From assembly GCF_007558825.1 (NCBI RefSeq), contig NZ_VLTK01000002.1, forward strand, positions 124,001 through 188,000: a stretch of DNA of 64,000 nucleotides, read 5' to 3'. The stretch comes from Brevibacterium aurantiacum. GTDB lineage: Bacteria > Actinomycetota > Actinomycetes > Actinomycetales > Brevibacteriaceae. The notes beneath the pieces are model-generated. The model saw nothing but the letters and a program-made list of their open reading frames with translations, was not told the origin of the DNA and searched no databases. Positions 45,325 to 53,864 of this stretch are shown here, piece by piece; position 1 is the stretch's first letter, and every line of letters starts with the position of its first letter. The position numbers were made by a program, and so were the translations under genes.

Positions 45325-46266
45325 ATGAGCCAGAATTTTGACCCAAACAGCCGTCCCCCGCAGACTCCGATCCAGGGGCAAGCTGAGGCTCCTGCGTATC
45401 AAGTTCCCGCTATGCAAGGTGACGGACAGCCCACGCACCGCGGCGGCAACCCATATGATGGCAGTGGGCAGCGACCCGATGGAAACTTTGTGAGTCCTCC
45501 GCGGAAACGTCAGAAGAACGTGATGGGCATTATCGCGTTCATAATCGCTGTCGTAGGGTTCATCTTCGCATGTATTCCAGGCGCACTGATTATGGGATGG
45601 GTTCTTCTTCCAATCGCATTCCTTTTGGCAATTATTTCGTTTTTCCTTAAAGGCGGAAAGGGTCTCTCCATTGCCGCATTGATTGTGTCGGTTGTCGGAA
45701 CCATTGTGGCTATTCTAGTATTCTTCTTTGTTGTTGCCTCTTCGTTCGATGAGGCTTTCAGCGATGATGTTTCAGCTGAAGCTCCGGCCGAAGAGGTCGC
45801 GGCCGAGGCCGGCGGCGCTGAGGATGCTGATGCCGACGAAGGTACACGTGAGAACCCTTACGCGATCGGAACCAAGATCAGCAGCGACGCCTGGGACGTG
45901 ACGATTACGAACGTCACCTTGGATGCCACTGACGAGGTCGTTGCGGAGAATGAGTTCAACGAGAAACCCGATGACGGCAACCAGTACATGATGATCGACG
46001 TCGAAATGACATACACGGGTGACGCGCCTGACGGTGAAATGCCTATGGCTACCTTTGAATATGTATCAGCAGGTGGAAACACGTTCGATGGTCTCGACGA
46101 TATGGTGGTAGCGCCAGACGCCCTCGACACTCTGGAAGAGATGTACAACGGTGCGACGACTTCCGGGGCCATTGCGATCCAGATTCCCGCGGAGGACGCC
46201 GAGGCCGGTGTAGTGGCAGTCAATCCCGACATGTTCGCAGACAAGGTTTATGTCGCCGTTGAATGA
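45325..46266 (+). CDS. membrane-anchored DUF4190/DUF4352-type surface protein
   Basis: 313 residues. A Pro/Gln-rich cytoplasmic N-terminus (1-60), two hydrophobic helical hairpins (about 65-110 and 115-140, DUF4190-like), an acidic Ala/Glu spacer, and an extracytoplasmic beta domain like DUF4352 ('YMMIDVEMTYTG'). DUF4352 domains are found in secreted Gram-positive proteins of unknown function. ATCGAGGTAAA precedes the ATG. The promoter and the membrane-hairpin part are A/T rich relative to neighbours. It ends in a strong terminator. Confidence 0.8.
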   Translation: MSQNFDPNSRPPQTPIQGQAEAPAYQVPAMQGDGQPTHRGGNPYDGSGQRPDGNFVSPPRKRQKNVMGIIAFIIAVVGFIFACIPGALIMGWVLLPIAFLLAIISFFLKGGKGLSIAALIVSVVGTIVAILVFFFVVASSFDEAFSDDVSAEAPAEEVAAEAGGAEDADADEGTRENPYAIGTKISSDAWDVTITNVTLDATDEVVAENEFNEKPDDGNQYMMIDVEMTYTGDAPDGEMPMATFEYVSAGGNTFDGLDDMVVAPDALDTLEEMYNGATTSGAIAIQIPAEDAEAGVVAVNPDMFADKVYVAVE

Positions 46267-46301
46267 ATAGGGTCAATCAGGTCAGTGCCATGATCCGATG
46301 C

Positions 46302-46339
46302 GTTGGGGTTGTCGATCTCGAGAGATTGACAACCCCAAC
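46302..46339. terminator. hairpin terminator
   Basis: GTTGGGGTTGTC pairs perfectly with GACAACCCCAAC (12 bp), and the loop holds further pairing (GATCTC/GAGATT). It is shared by the convergent DUF4352-type gene and the response regulator gene. Confidence 0.8.
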
Positions 46340-46367
46340 AGTGTGTCCTGATGGCGTGCATAGCGCA

Positions 46368-47039
46368 CTAGCGAGCTAGTTGGGATCGTTCGACGATGAC
46401 GGCAACCCCGACGCGGCTGCTGGCATCGAGCTTGACCATGACGCGGTTGAGATGGGTCTTCACCGTTGCCTCACTGAGGAACAAGGACTCGGCCACCTCT
46501 CGATTCAGCAGCCCCCGAGTCACGAGAACCGCGACCTCGCGTTCTTTGGCAGTGAGTGTCGACATGAGGCCGGCGGCGTCCTGCTGCGCTCGTCGCGCGT
46601 CATTGTCTCGCGACTGAGTGATCAATCGACGCAGCGACTGCGGGGACAGAAAAGGGTCTCCGGCCATCACCTTGCGCAGAGCCTCAGAGAGGTCCACTGG
46701 AGCGATGTCCTTGAGGAGATAGCCCGCGGCACCGGCATCGAGGGCTTGGATCAGGTGGTCGTCGGTGTCGAAGCTGGTGAGCGCGACGACCTGCGGCGGA
46801 CGCGCGCTGTTGACGAGTCGCCGGGTCGCTTCGATACCGCCGATGCCGGGCATCTGAATATCCATGAGGACGAGATCGGGGAAGTGCAGGGCGACCTGGT
46901 CGAGGGCTTCGTCGCCGCTCGAAGCCGTACCCACCACCTCGATGTCTTCGGCATTGCCGAGGATGCTCCTGAGTCCGCTGACAACCATGGGATCGTCATC
47001 GACGAGAAGGACACGGATTGTGGTATCGCTGTGAAGCAT
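46368..47039 (-). CDS. NarL/LuxR-type two-component response regulator
   Basis: 223 residues. Receiver domain: acidic pair 'VLLVDDDP', phospho-acceptor Asp in 'DLVLMDIQMPGIGG' (about residue 58), switch Thr/Ser 'VVALTSFD' and Lys 'YLLKDI'. C-terminal LuxR helix-turn-helix: 'LTAKEREVAVLVTRGLLNREVAESLFLS' then 'ATVKTHLNRVMVKL'. It is 63 bp downstream of its histidine kinase. Targets unknown; the divergent surface-protein genes on both sides are candidates. Confidence 0.93.
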   Translation of the reverse strand: MLHSDTTIRVLLVDDDPMVVSGLRSILGNAEDIEVVGTASSGDEALDQVALHFPDLVLMDIQMPGIGGIEATRRLVNSARPPQVVALTSFDTDDHLIQALDAGAAGYLLKDIAPVDLSEALRKVMAGDPFLSPQSLRRLITQSRDNDARRAQQDAAGLMSTLTAKEREVAVLVTRGLLNREVAESLFLSEATVKTHLNRVMVKLDASSRVGVAVIVERSQLAR

Positions 47040-47102
47040 ATCCTGAGACTACAGGAGGGCTATGACGTGAGGTCCGGGTGTCGAACATGGGAGAGGTCGT
47101 GG

Positions 47103-48506
47103 TCAGCGGGGTTGCTGAACCGGAAACGGTGGGAAGGAGACCTCGATGACGAAGGTTTCGCCTCGGGGGCCGCTGGATGCACTGCCGCCGAGCATCCTGG
47201 CGCGTTCGCGTATGCTCTCCACACCTGCGCCCGAGCCGGAAGCGGCGAGTTCAGACGAGCCAGCTCGAAGCCCCTGTGCGTTGGACGGATCGGGACGCGA
47301 GAATCGTGTCTGTGGGTTCGGAAGAGGATTTGAGACGACGATATGGCAGCCCTGGGCTGCGGATGTTGTGATCATGAGTGTCACGGGAAACCCGGGGGCG
47401 TGCTTCATCGCATTCGTCAGCGCCTCCTGGATGACGCGGTAGACCGCGCGATGGAGGACGGTGGGGGCGGACTCGACGTCCTGCATGATCAGCGATGGTC
47501 GCACCTCGGTGCCGGTGGCCTGAACGGACCTGATCAGTGCGGGAAGTGACGACAGCGAAGCCGAATTCGGGGGAGTGAGCGCCGGCTGCGGCGGAGAGCG
47601 AACTCCCAGAGTGCCTTCCCGGACTCCTCCGACGAGGTGGCGAAGATCGTCCAACGAGGCGCGCGCTTCCGTCCGAAGAGCGTGGGCGGTGGCCGACACT
47701 TCGGGGTCGGCTCGGTCGCCGGTCTCCAGCGCGCCGCTGTGCAGCGAGATTACCGAGAGCCGGTGCGAGAGCGTGTCGTGTAGTTCGCGGGCGAGGAGCT
47801 CGCGCTCTGACTTGCGTGCGAGTTGGGCCGACAGGTCCTCATTGCGCTGAGTCTCCGCCTCGGCGAAGCTTTCGACGGCCTTCATCCGTCGAGTCCGGCG
47901 AAGCAGATAGCCGAATCCAAGACTGACGGCCAGTCCGATGAGACCGGCGATCACCGTGAGCATGTTCATGCCGAAGACCGACTCGTCGGCCGGCAGTGAG
48001 GTTTCGACCCCGGGAATCTGGTCCGGTTCAGTGAGGAAGAGTATTCCGAAGGGGTTGTGGGCCGGACTCAGACGGTACAGGCGCAGCACGCCGACGAGGA
48101 TGAGAATCGACCCGATGATTGTGGCGATGACAGCCTGCCGGCGCGGGGAACGGACGATGAGATGGAACATTCCGATGAGCAGTAGTGTGCCATCGCCCCA
48201 GGCGGAAGCGAGTACAGCACCGATGATGAACGGTACCCAGGGCCATCTGTGTCGCAGGAAGACCGAGAACCAGAAGATGCTGACCAGCAGGGCGAAGATC
48301 ACCCCCAGGGTGTTCAGGGTGCCCGTGCCGTCGAATGCGGGAGGGAAGCCAAGGAGCGCTGCAAAGGACATCGGTACGCACACGATCCAGACGAGAAGGC
48401 CAACGACGATGCTCACGACGATGCGCACTGTTCGGCGACGCCGGGAGCCCCGCACGATCGGTGAGAGCGCAGCGCTTGACTGCGGTGGAAGCTGATGACC
48501 TGACAC
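47103..48506 (-). CDS. sensor histidine kinase (HisKA_3 type)
   Basis: About 467 residues. Six to seven membrane helices (residues about 25-215) form an input domain of the DUF7134 kind, followed by a short coiled coil, the HisKA_3 dimerisation block 'RELLARELHDTLSHRLSVISLHSG' with the phospho-His, and a short HATPase domain ('VIQEALTNAMKHAPG', 'GAGVESIRERARMLGG'). It pairs with the LuxR-type regulator downstream. The start is uncertain: GTG 48506 is preceded by GAAGGATAC; ATG 48569 and a frame to 48698 are alternatives. Confidence 0.88.
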   Translation of the reverse strand: MSGHQLPPQSSAALSPIVRGSRRRRTVRIVVSIVVGLLVWIVCVPMSFAALLGFPPAFDGTGTLNTLGVIFALLVSIFWFSVFLRHRWPWVPFIIGAVLASAWGDGTLLLIGMFHLIVRSPRRQAVIATIIGSILILVGVLRLYRLSPAHNPFGILFLTEPDQIPGVETSLPADESVFGMNMLTVIAGLIGLAVSLGFGYLLRRTRRMKAVESFAEAETQRNEDLSAQLARKSERELLARELHDTLSHRLSVISLHSGALETGDRADPEVSATAHALRTEARASLDDLRHLVGGVREGTLGVRSPPQPALTPPNSASLSSLPALIRSVQATGTEVRPSLIMQDVESAPTVLHRAVYRVIQEALTNAMKHAPGFPVTLMITTSAAQGCHIVVSNPLPNPQTRFSRPDPSNAQGLRAGSSELAASGSGAGVESIRERARMLGGSASSGPRGETFVIEVSFPPFPVQQPR

Positions 48507-48732
48507 GAATGCATCGTATCCTTCGACACTGACGTGCGTAGTCCACCCATCGGATGGTTGAGGGTCCATCGTTCGGTGAACGCAGTCGAGCCGTTCGGTC
48601 GATCCCAGCAACGGCGAGATTCGAGAGGCTTGGGGAGTCGAAAACCACAGCTCAGCCTGTATCGCAGCGATGCGGTGACCGCAGGTACTGGCACACAAGA
48701 TGCCCTGAGTGCTCTCTCAATCAAGGAGTGTC

Positions 48733-49488
48733 ATGTCAAACCCTCAGCAACCACAGAACCCACAGCCCATGAATCCTCAGCAGCCCATGCCGTCGCAGAA
48801 CGGACACTTCGGGTCCACGGGTGGACCCGATCTGGGGCCGCGTCCACCGCAGTACTTTCCCCAGATGCCGCAAGGGCAGAAGCCGGTCAAGGCGAAGAAG
48901 TCGCTGCTCAAACGGTGGTGGTTCTGGGCAATCGTGGTCGTCGTGTTCATCGTCATCGTCGCCAACCTCGGCGGCGGGGGTGGAGACACGACATCCAGCA
49001 CCTCAGCTTCACAGGAGCAGGCGGATACGACATCGGCCGAGGAAGAATCTGGCGCCGGTGAATCCCTCGCCGAGGAACAGACCGAAGAAGAGCCAGCGGA
49101 GGAGGCCCCGGTCGAAGAAGAGCCAGCGGAGGAGGCTCCGGCAGAAGAGGACGCTCCTGCGGAGGAGGAAGAGCCGGAGGTTTCGGCGGAATTCACCTCG
49201 GCTCTCAACCAGGCCGACACGTACTCAAATACAATGCATATGAGCAAGGCCGGGGTCTTCGACCAGCTCACCAGCGAATACGGCGGTCAGTTCTCTGAGG
49301 ACGCCGCGCAGTACGCGGTGGACAACGTCGACGCGGACTGGGAACAGAACGCCCTGGAGTCGGCCAAGACCTACCAGGACGACATGTCGATGTCGCCCGA
49401 CGCCATCCATGATCAGCTGACAAGTGAATACGGAGGTCAGTTCACTCAGGCAGAGGCCGATTATGCGATCGAGAATCTCAACGGCTGA
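48733..49488 (+). CDS. membrane-anchored protein with two Ltp repeats
   Basis: 251 residues. A Pro/Gln-rich N-terminus (1-45), a basic stretch and a single membrane helix (about 58-80), a long Glu/Ala/Pro spacer, then two tandem about-48-residue repeats ('AD-YSNTMHMSKAGVFDQLTSEYGGQF' and '-YQDDMSMSPDAIHDQLTSEYGGQF') ending 'ADYAIENL'. These are Ltp (PF07553-like) helix-turn-helix repeats, known from surface lipoproteins and from the phage TP-J34 lipoprotein that blocks injection of phage DNA. Orientation is N-in, repeats outside. ATG 48733 follows CAAGGAGTGTC. It is divergent from the histidine kinase. Confidence 0.85.
   Translation: MSNPQQPQNPQPMNPQQPMPSQNGHFGSTGGPDLGPRPPQYFPQMPQGQKPVKAKKSLLKRWWFWAIVVVVFIVIVANLGGGGGDTTSSTSASQEQADTTSAEEESGAGESLAEEQTEEEPAEEAPVEEEPAEEAPAEEDAPAEEEEPEVSAEFTSALNQADTYSNTMHMSKAGVFDQLTSEYGGQFSEDAAQYAVDNVDADWEQNALESAKTYQDDMSMSPDAIHDQLTSEYGGQFTQAEADYAIENLNG
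49084..49143 (+). repeat. tandem 30-bp repeat in the Ltp protein spacer
   Basis: Two consecutive 30-bp units beginning GAAGAAGAGCCAGCGGAGGA differ at only three positions and code for an EEEPAEEAP spacer. A shorter diverged unit follows. Such in-frame repeats change spacer length easily by slippage. Confidence 0.8.
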
Positions 49489-49625
49489 GTTACGAGCACC
49501 ATCGACTTGCAGGTCAGGCGGCGTGGCCCGGGATCCCAAGAGGGTTCCGGGTCCGTCTGCGTGAAGGGAACTGCGTCGAAGAGGACGGTGCGAAGGAACG
49601 ATTGCTTTGGGCACGCGTCACGTGC

Positions 49626-50549
49626 TCAATCCCGCCGCACCCACTGCACCCCCACAGCATGGTCGATCAATGCTGTTACCCGCGGGACCGCTGCACGATT
49701 CGACGGCCAGATCACCTCAACACCAACCGGTTCCACTGCCGGCTCGATCTCTTTGACCACCAGCGGATATCCTTCGTAACTTGCTGAGTTGGTGAGCCTC
49801 TGCACCAGCACGCCATATCCAAGGCCACGTGCAACGAGTGTCCGCACAACCTCATAACTGGTTGTCCGATGCCGGATTCTCGGCTGCAAGCCTCGCTCAT
49901 GGAACATGCCGAGGGTGTGCTGGCTCGACGGTGGGGAGTCGAGGAGAATCATGTCCCGCTCGACCAGGTCCTCCAGACGCACGGTGTTGCGCGCAGAGAA
50001 GGGGTCGTCGGCGGCGAGGACGACGTGGGCCGGATGGGCGAAGAGCTGAGCGCGCTTCGGATTGCCGGGAACGAGAGTCTCATAGACGAATGCGACGTCG
50101 ATTTCACCGGATTCCAGTTTTCCTGCCATGAGGTCCTGGGTGGTTTCGACGATCTCGAGGCTCACACGCGGATGCTGCTGGCCGAACTCAGCGAGGAGGA
50201 CCGGCAGGATCATCGGTGCCAGCGTCGGATAGCAGCCGATGGTGATCGGCCCGGCGAGCTCGCCATCGCGGGTTTTGAGGTCGCGTTCCAGTTCGTTCGC
50301 CTCGTTGATGAGACTTGCTGCTCGCGCTGCCACCTGCTTTCCGGCTGCGGTAAGCACCAGGCCGTGTGCCTTCTTACGGATACACAACTGTGCACCCATC
50401 TCATGCTCGAGGGCAGTGATCGAATCAGAAATCGCAGACGACGAAACGTGCAGTTCGGACGCCGCGGCAGAGATCGTGCCCAGCCGTGCCGCCGTAATGA
50501 GATACGAGAGCTGGCGCAGTGAGAAGTTCGGGACCTGGTCAATGTACAT
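49626..50549 (-). CDS. LysR-family transcriptional regulator
   Basis: 307 residues. Winged helix at residues 9-65 ('FSLRQLSYLITAARLGTISA', 'HVSSSAISDSITALEHEMGA') and an effector-binding domain ('GELAGPITIGCYPTLAPMIL'). Divergent from the P450 fusion gene across 137 bp, so it is the likely activator of that gene. Effector unknown, presumably the P450 substrate. Confidence 0.92.
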   Translation of the reverse strand: MYIDQVPNFSLRQLSYLITAARLGTISAAASELHVSSSAISDSITALEHEMGAQLCIRKKAHGLVLTAAGKQVAARAASLINEANELERDLKTRDGELAGPITIGCYPTLAPMILPVLLAEFGQQHPRVSLEIVETTQDLMAGKLESGEIDVAFVYETLVPGNPKRAQLFAHPAHVVLAADDPFSARNTVRLEDLVERDMILLDSPPSSQHTLGMFHERGLQPRIRHRTTSYEVVRTLVARGLGYGVLVQRLTNSASYEGYPLVVKEIEPAVEPVGVEVIWPSNRAAVPRVTALIDHAVGVQWVRRD

Positions 50550-50553
50550 ATTT

Positions 50554-50592
50554 GCTTTTCCGGACTAGTTGTTAGATTTATTCCGCTTTTCC
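50554..50592. promoter_or_regulatory. direct repeat GCTTTTCC x2 in the LysR/P450 promoter
   Basis: GCTTTTCC at 50554-50561 and 50585-50592, 31 bp apart (three helical turns), in an A/T-rich stretch between the divergent genes. It may belong to the LysR binding region; no clear T-N11-A palindrome is seen. Confidence 0.35.
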
Positions 50593-50686
50593 TTTTATAG
50601 CATCAGTCCCAGACTGGACGGTGAACGCGGTCACACCGACCGCATCCAACAAGTGCATGACGAACTCAACGATGAGGGAGACGACG

Positions 50687-53600
50687 ATGACTTCTGGGCT
50701 CCACATGAACACGGACCAAGCGACCACCTCGGTGCCGGTGGCGGACTGGGTGAGGATTCCGGATCTCTATGAGAACCCGTTCCCGATCTACGAACGGCTC
50801 CGCGCCGAAGGCGGTGTCCACTGGGTGCCCGCGGTCAACCGCTTCCTCATCACCAGCTACGAGGCCGTCAGCGCCACCGAACACGACCAGAAGATCTTCT
50901 CCGCAGACGAAGAGGGCTCCCTTCAAATCCGCGCCATGGGCCACTCCATGCTCCGCCGCGACGACCCCGAACACTACGAACAGCGCCGCGCCTGGCAGAC
51001 CTTCCTCAAGCCCGGATACGTCAAGCGTGTCTGGACCAAGATGTACCGCGAAGTCGCCGAAGACCTGCTGGCCGAACTCATCGACAAAGGCCCCGGTGTC
51101 GACCTGATCTGGGATTTCTCCGCGCCGTACGCCGCGGAGACTCTCCGGCGCATGCTCGGTCTTTACAACGCCGACCAATCCGACCTCCAGCGCTGGTCCC
51201 AGACCCTCATCGACGCCACCGGCAACTACGCAGATGACCCCGACGTTTGGGCCAAAGGCGAGAAGTCCTTCAGCGAAGTCGACACGGCCCTCGACGAGAT
51301 GCTCGAATACCACCTCACCCACCGCGACGACTCGCTCATCTCCGGACTGCTGTCCATGCCCGGCGACATCATGCCGATCGAGAAGATCCGAGCGAACATC
51401 AAGATGACCATCGGTGGCGGACTCAACGAACCTCGCGACGCCCTCGGCGTGGCAGCCCTGGCCATGTTCACCCACCCCGAGCAGCGCACCGCCGCCATCG
51501 CCAACCCCGCGCTGTGGCCGACCGTGTTCGAAGAGACAATCCGCTGGATCGCCCCCATCGGCATGTACTCCCGCCAGACCACCCAGGACACCGTGCTTGC
51601 TGGCACCCACCTGCCCGCCGGTGCGAAGCTGGGCATCTGCGTGCTTTCGGCGAACCGGGACGAAGCCATCTGGGACCGGGCTGATCAGTTCGACATCCAC
51701 CGCGAGGCCAAACCACACCTTGCCTTCAGCAAGGGTGTCCACGTGTGCCTGGGCAACTGGGCGGCACGAGCCGAGATTGCCGAGGTGGCCCTGCCGCTGC
51801 TCTTCAACAGCCTCGACGGTCTCGCCATCGACGAGACCCAGGAAACCCGTGTGGGCGGCTGGGTCTTCCGCGGAATGCTCAACCTCCCCGTCACCTGGTC
51901 CAAAGCCAGCGCCGGGCCCAACTACGGGGTCACGGCCAGCGGGGGAGCCACCTCGGCGGGGGATTCCGCTTCCGCCGAGGGGAAGGGACCGAAGGTTGCG
52001 GTCATCGGTGCCGGGCCGGCTGGCTGCTTCAGTGCGAAGGAGATCCTGCGCCAGGTGCCCGGATCCACCGCTGACGTCTACGACCGACTGCCCGTGCCCT
52101 ACGGGCTGCTGCGCTACGGTGTCGCCGCCGACCACCAGGGCACCAAATCCGTGTCCACACAGTTCGACCGCCTCTTCGCCGATACCCGGGCGACATTCAT
52201 TGGGAACACCGAGTTGGGCACCGACGTGACCATGGACGAGCTCAAAGCCAACTACGATGCTGTAGTCCTCGCCAGCGGTCTCTCCCACGACCGTCCCCTC
52301 GGCATCCCCGGCACCGAACTCAAACACGTCTACCGAGCCGGCACCATCACCCGCCTGCTCAACGGCCACCCCGACGAGACTGAGACTGATTCTTCCGAAG
52401 CCGAGTCGATGGTGCTCGGATCGCGGGTGGCCGTAGTCGGCCAGGGCAATGTCGCCGTCGACATCCTGCGTTTGCTGACCTGCCCGTCGGCGACATTGGA
52501 GGGCAGCGACATCGATGACCTCATTCACGGATCTCTGCGCAGTGACATCGCTCGCATCGAAGTCATCGGCCGCTCCGAACCGCGTGCCGCGAAGTTCGAC
52601 CCTGTCATGATCCGCGAGCTCGCTCGCGTGCCGGGGCTGACCCATGTGCTCCACGGGGTCGATCTCGACGCGGTTCCTGACGGCAAGGATGCGAAGCTCG
52701 ACGCGCTGCGCGATCTGCTCGACCCGGAGAGTCGGGTGGGTGGTGACTTAGATCAGGGATATGCCTCGGCGAAGGATATCGAACTGCACTGGTGGTTCGC
52801 GAGCACCCCGGAGCAGATCACCGGGTCATCTGTCGGCGAGTCTTCGCCGTCGGAATCGGCTGATGCTGTCGCCGGAATCGACTTCACCCATGCTGGTGAG
52901 GCGGTCCACCTCGATGTGGACTCGGTCATCACCGCCATAGGCTTCGTCCGTGACCCGATGGCGGTCGCGAAGCAGGGCATCTGCCCGGTCTCGCCCATCC
53001 CCACCGACGGGAAGATCAACGACGGACTCTTCGCCATCGGCTGGCTCAAGGGCAATGGCCGAGGTACGATCCCCGACCAGCGCATCGACGCTCGCGCCTT
53101 GGCCGCGACGATTGCCGCCGAGGTGACCGCCGGGTCGATCTCAACCGATGCAGCAGGCATCGAACCGCATGAGAACGCCACCGACTTCAACGGGTGGCGC
53201 CGGATCGATCTCAAGGAGCGCCTCGGCGCTGGTGTCGGTCGATGCCGCGCGAAGATCAGGACTCGTGCGGAACTGCTGGAGGCTGCACGGGACGACAGTC
53301 TCGACGAGCAGCTCACGGTCGCCTCCGCGAGTGCTGCGAAGGACCTGGCTCCGGGCACGCCGTTGTCCATCCTCTTCGGTACGGAATCAGGCAACGCAGA
53401 ACTCGTCGCAGAGGAACTAGGCACGTTCCTGGGGGAGAGGTCAGATCTGGAGGTCTCGGACCTGGCAACGATGTCTGCGGGGGACCTGGACCCGGAACGG
53501 TTCTACCTGCTCGTGAGCTCGACGTATGGAGACGGTGACGTCCCGAGCTCGGCCACACGGTTCTATGACGAGCTGAAAGGGATGGACGTCGACCTCGCAG

Positions 53601-53821
53601 GAGTGCACTTCGCCGTGTTCGGGATGGGCGATGCCAGCTACACGAAGACGTACTCGCGCGGAAGCGAGCTGCTCACCGAAGCGCTCGAAGCTCTTGGCGC
53701 CACCCGAGTGGGCGAATACGGTCGCCACGACGCCGGGGGACCCGTGCCCGCAGTGGAAGCCGCCAGCGAATGGGCTCAAGGAGTGCTGACGAGCCTGACG
53801 ACGGAACTCGTGCGGGCCTGA
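50687..53821 (+). CDS. self-sufficient cytochrome P450: P450 - FprA-type NADPH reductase - flavodoxin fusion
   Basis: 1044 residues in one frame. Residues about 1-410 form a P450: E283-x-x-R286 (FEETIRW), heme loop 'FSKGVHVCLGNWAAR' with ligand C354, and I-helix 'GGGLNEPRDAL' with E248-P249 in place of the usual acid-Thr pair. A Gly/Ser/Ala linker follows (about 412-434). Residues about 435-860 are an adrenodoxin-reductase/FprA-like flavoprotein: 'VAVIGAGPAGCFSAKEIL', 'PVPYGLLRYGVAADH', NADPH motif 'VVGQGNVAVDILRLL' (about 583), 'GWLKGNGRGTIPDQRIDA'. Residues about 892-1044 are a flavodoxin: 'GTESGNAELVAEEL', 'SSTYGDGDVPSSA', 'GMGDASYTKTY'. Electrons can thus pass NADPH to FAD to FMN to heme within one chain. 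ATG 50687 follows GAGGGAGACGACG; the frame extends to 50621. Likely an aromatic O-demethylase or hydroxylase; the substrate is not proven. Confidence 0.9.
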   Translation: MTSGLHMNTDQATTSVPVADWVRIPDLYENPFPIYERLRAEGGVHWVPAVNRFLITSYEAVSATEHDQKIFSADEEGSLQIRAMGHSMLRRDDPEHYEQRRAWQTFLKPGYVKRVWTKMYREVAEDLLAELIDKGPGVDLIWDFSAPYAAETLRRMLGLYNADQSDLQRWSQTLIDATGNYADDPDVWAKGEKSFSEVDTALDEMLEYHLTHRDDSLISGLLSMPGDIMPIEKIRANIKMTIGGGLNEPRDALGVAALAMFTHPEQRTAAIANPALWPTVFEETIRWIAPIGMYSRQTTQDTVLAGTHLPAGAKLGICVLSANRDEAIWDRADQFDIHREAKPHLAFSKGVHVCLGNWAARAEIAEVALPLLFNSLDGLAIDETQETRVGGWVFRGMLNLPVTWSKASAGPNYGVTASGGATSAGDSASAEGKGPKVAVIGAGPAGCFSAKEILRQVPGSTADVYDRLPVPYGLLRYGVAADHQGTKSVSTQFDRLFADTRATFIGNTELGTDVTMDELKANYDAVVLASGLSHDRPLGIPGTELKHVYRAGTITRLLNGHPDETETDSSEAESMVLGSRVAVVGQGNVAVDILRLLTCPSATLEGSDIDDLIHGSLRSDIARIEVIGRSEPRAAKFDPVMIRELARVPGLTHVLHGVDLDAVPDGKDAKLDALRDLLDPESRVGGDLDQGYASAKDIELHWWFASTPEQITGSSVGESSPSESADAVAGIDFTHAGEAVHLDVDSVITAIGFVRDPMAVAKQGICPVSPIPTDGKINDGLFAIGWLKGNGRGTIPDQRIDARALAATIAAEVTAGSISTDAAGIEPHENATDFNGWRRIDLKERLGAGVGRCRAKIRTRAELLEAARDDSLDEQLTVASASAAKDLAPGTPLSILFGTESGNAELVAEELGTFLGERSDLEVSDLATMSAGDLDPERFYLLVSSTYGDGDVPSSATRFYDELKGMDVDLAGVHFAVFGMGDASYTKTYSRGSELLTEALEALGATRVGEYGRHDAGGPVPAVEAASEWAQGVLTSLTTELVRA

Positions 53822-53864
53822 ACCGGGCCCACCGTTACATCTCTCCTGATACACCACGAACGAC

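Noticed and set aside
49084..49143. Repeats considered as CRISPR or mobile-element trace
   Set aside because: They are in-frame tandem units coding for a Glu/Pro spacer, without spacers or terminal inverted repeats.
49525..49554. Possible hairpin terminator after the Ltp gene
   Set aside because: The stem has several mismatches (9 of 13 positions pair) and no T tract, so I do not call it.
50666..52654. 662-codon open frame antisense to the P450 fusion
   Set aside because: It mirrors the codon structure of the P450/FNR gene; low-complexity Val/Gly/His translation, no domain, no ribosome site.
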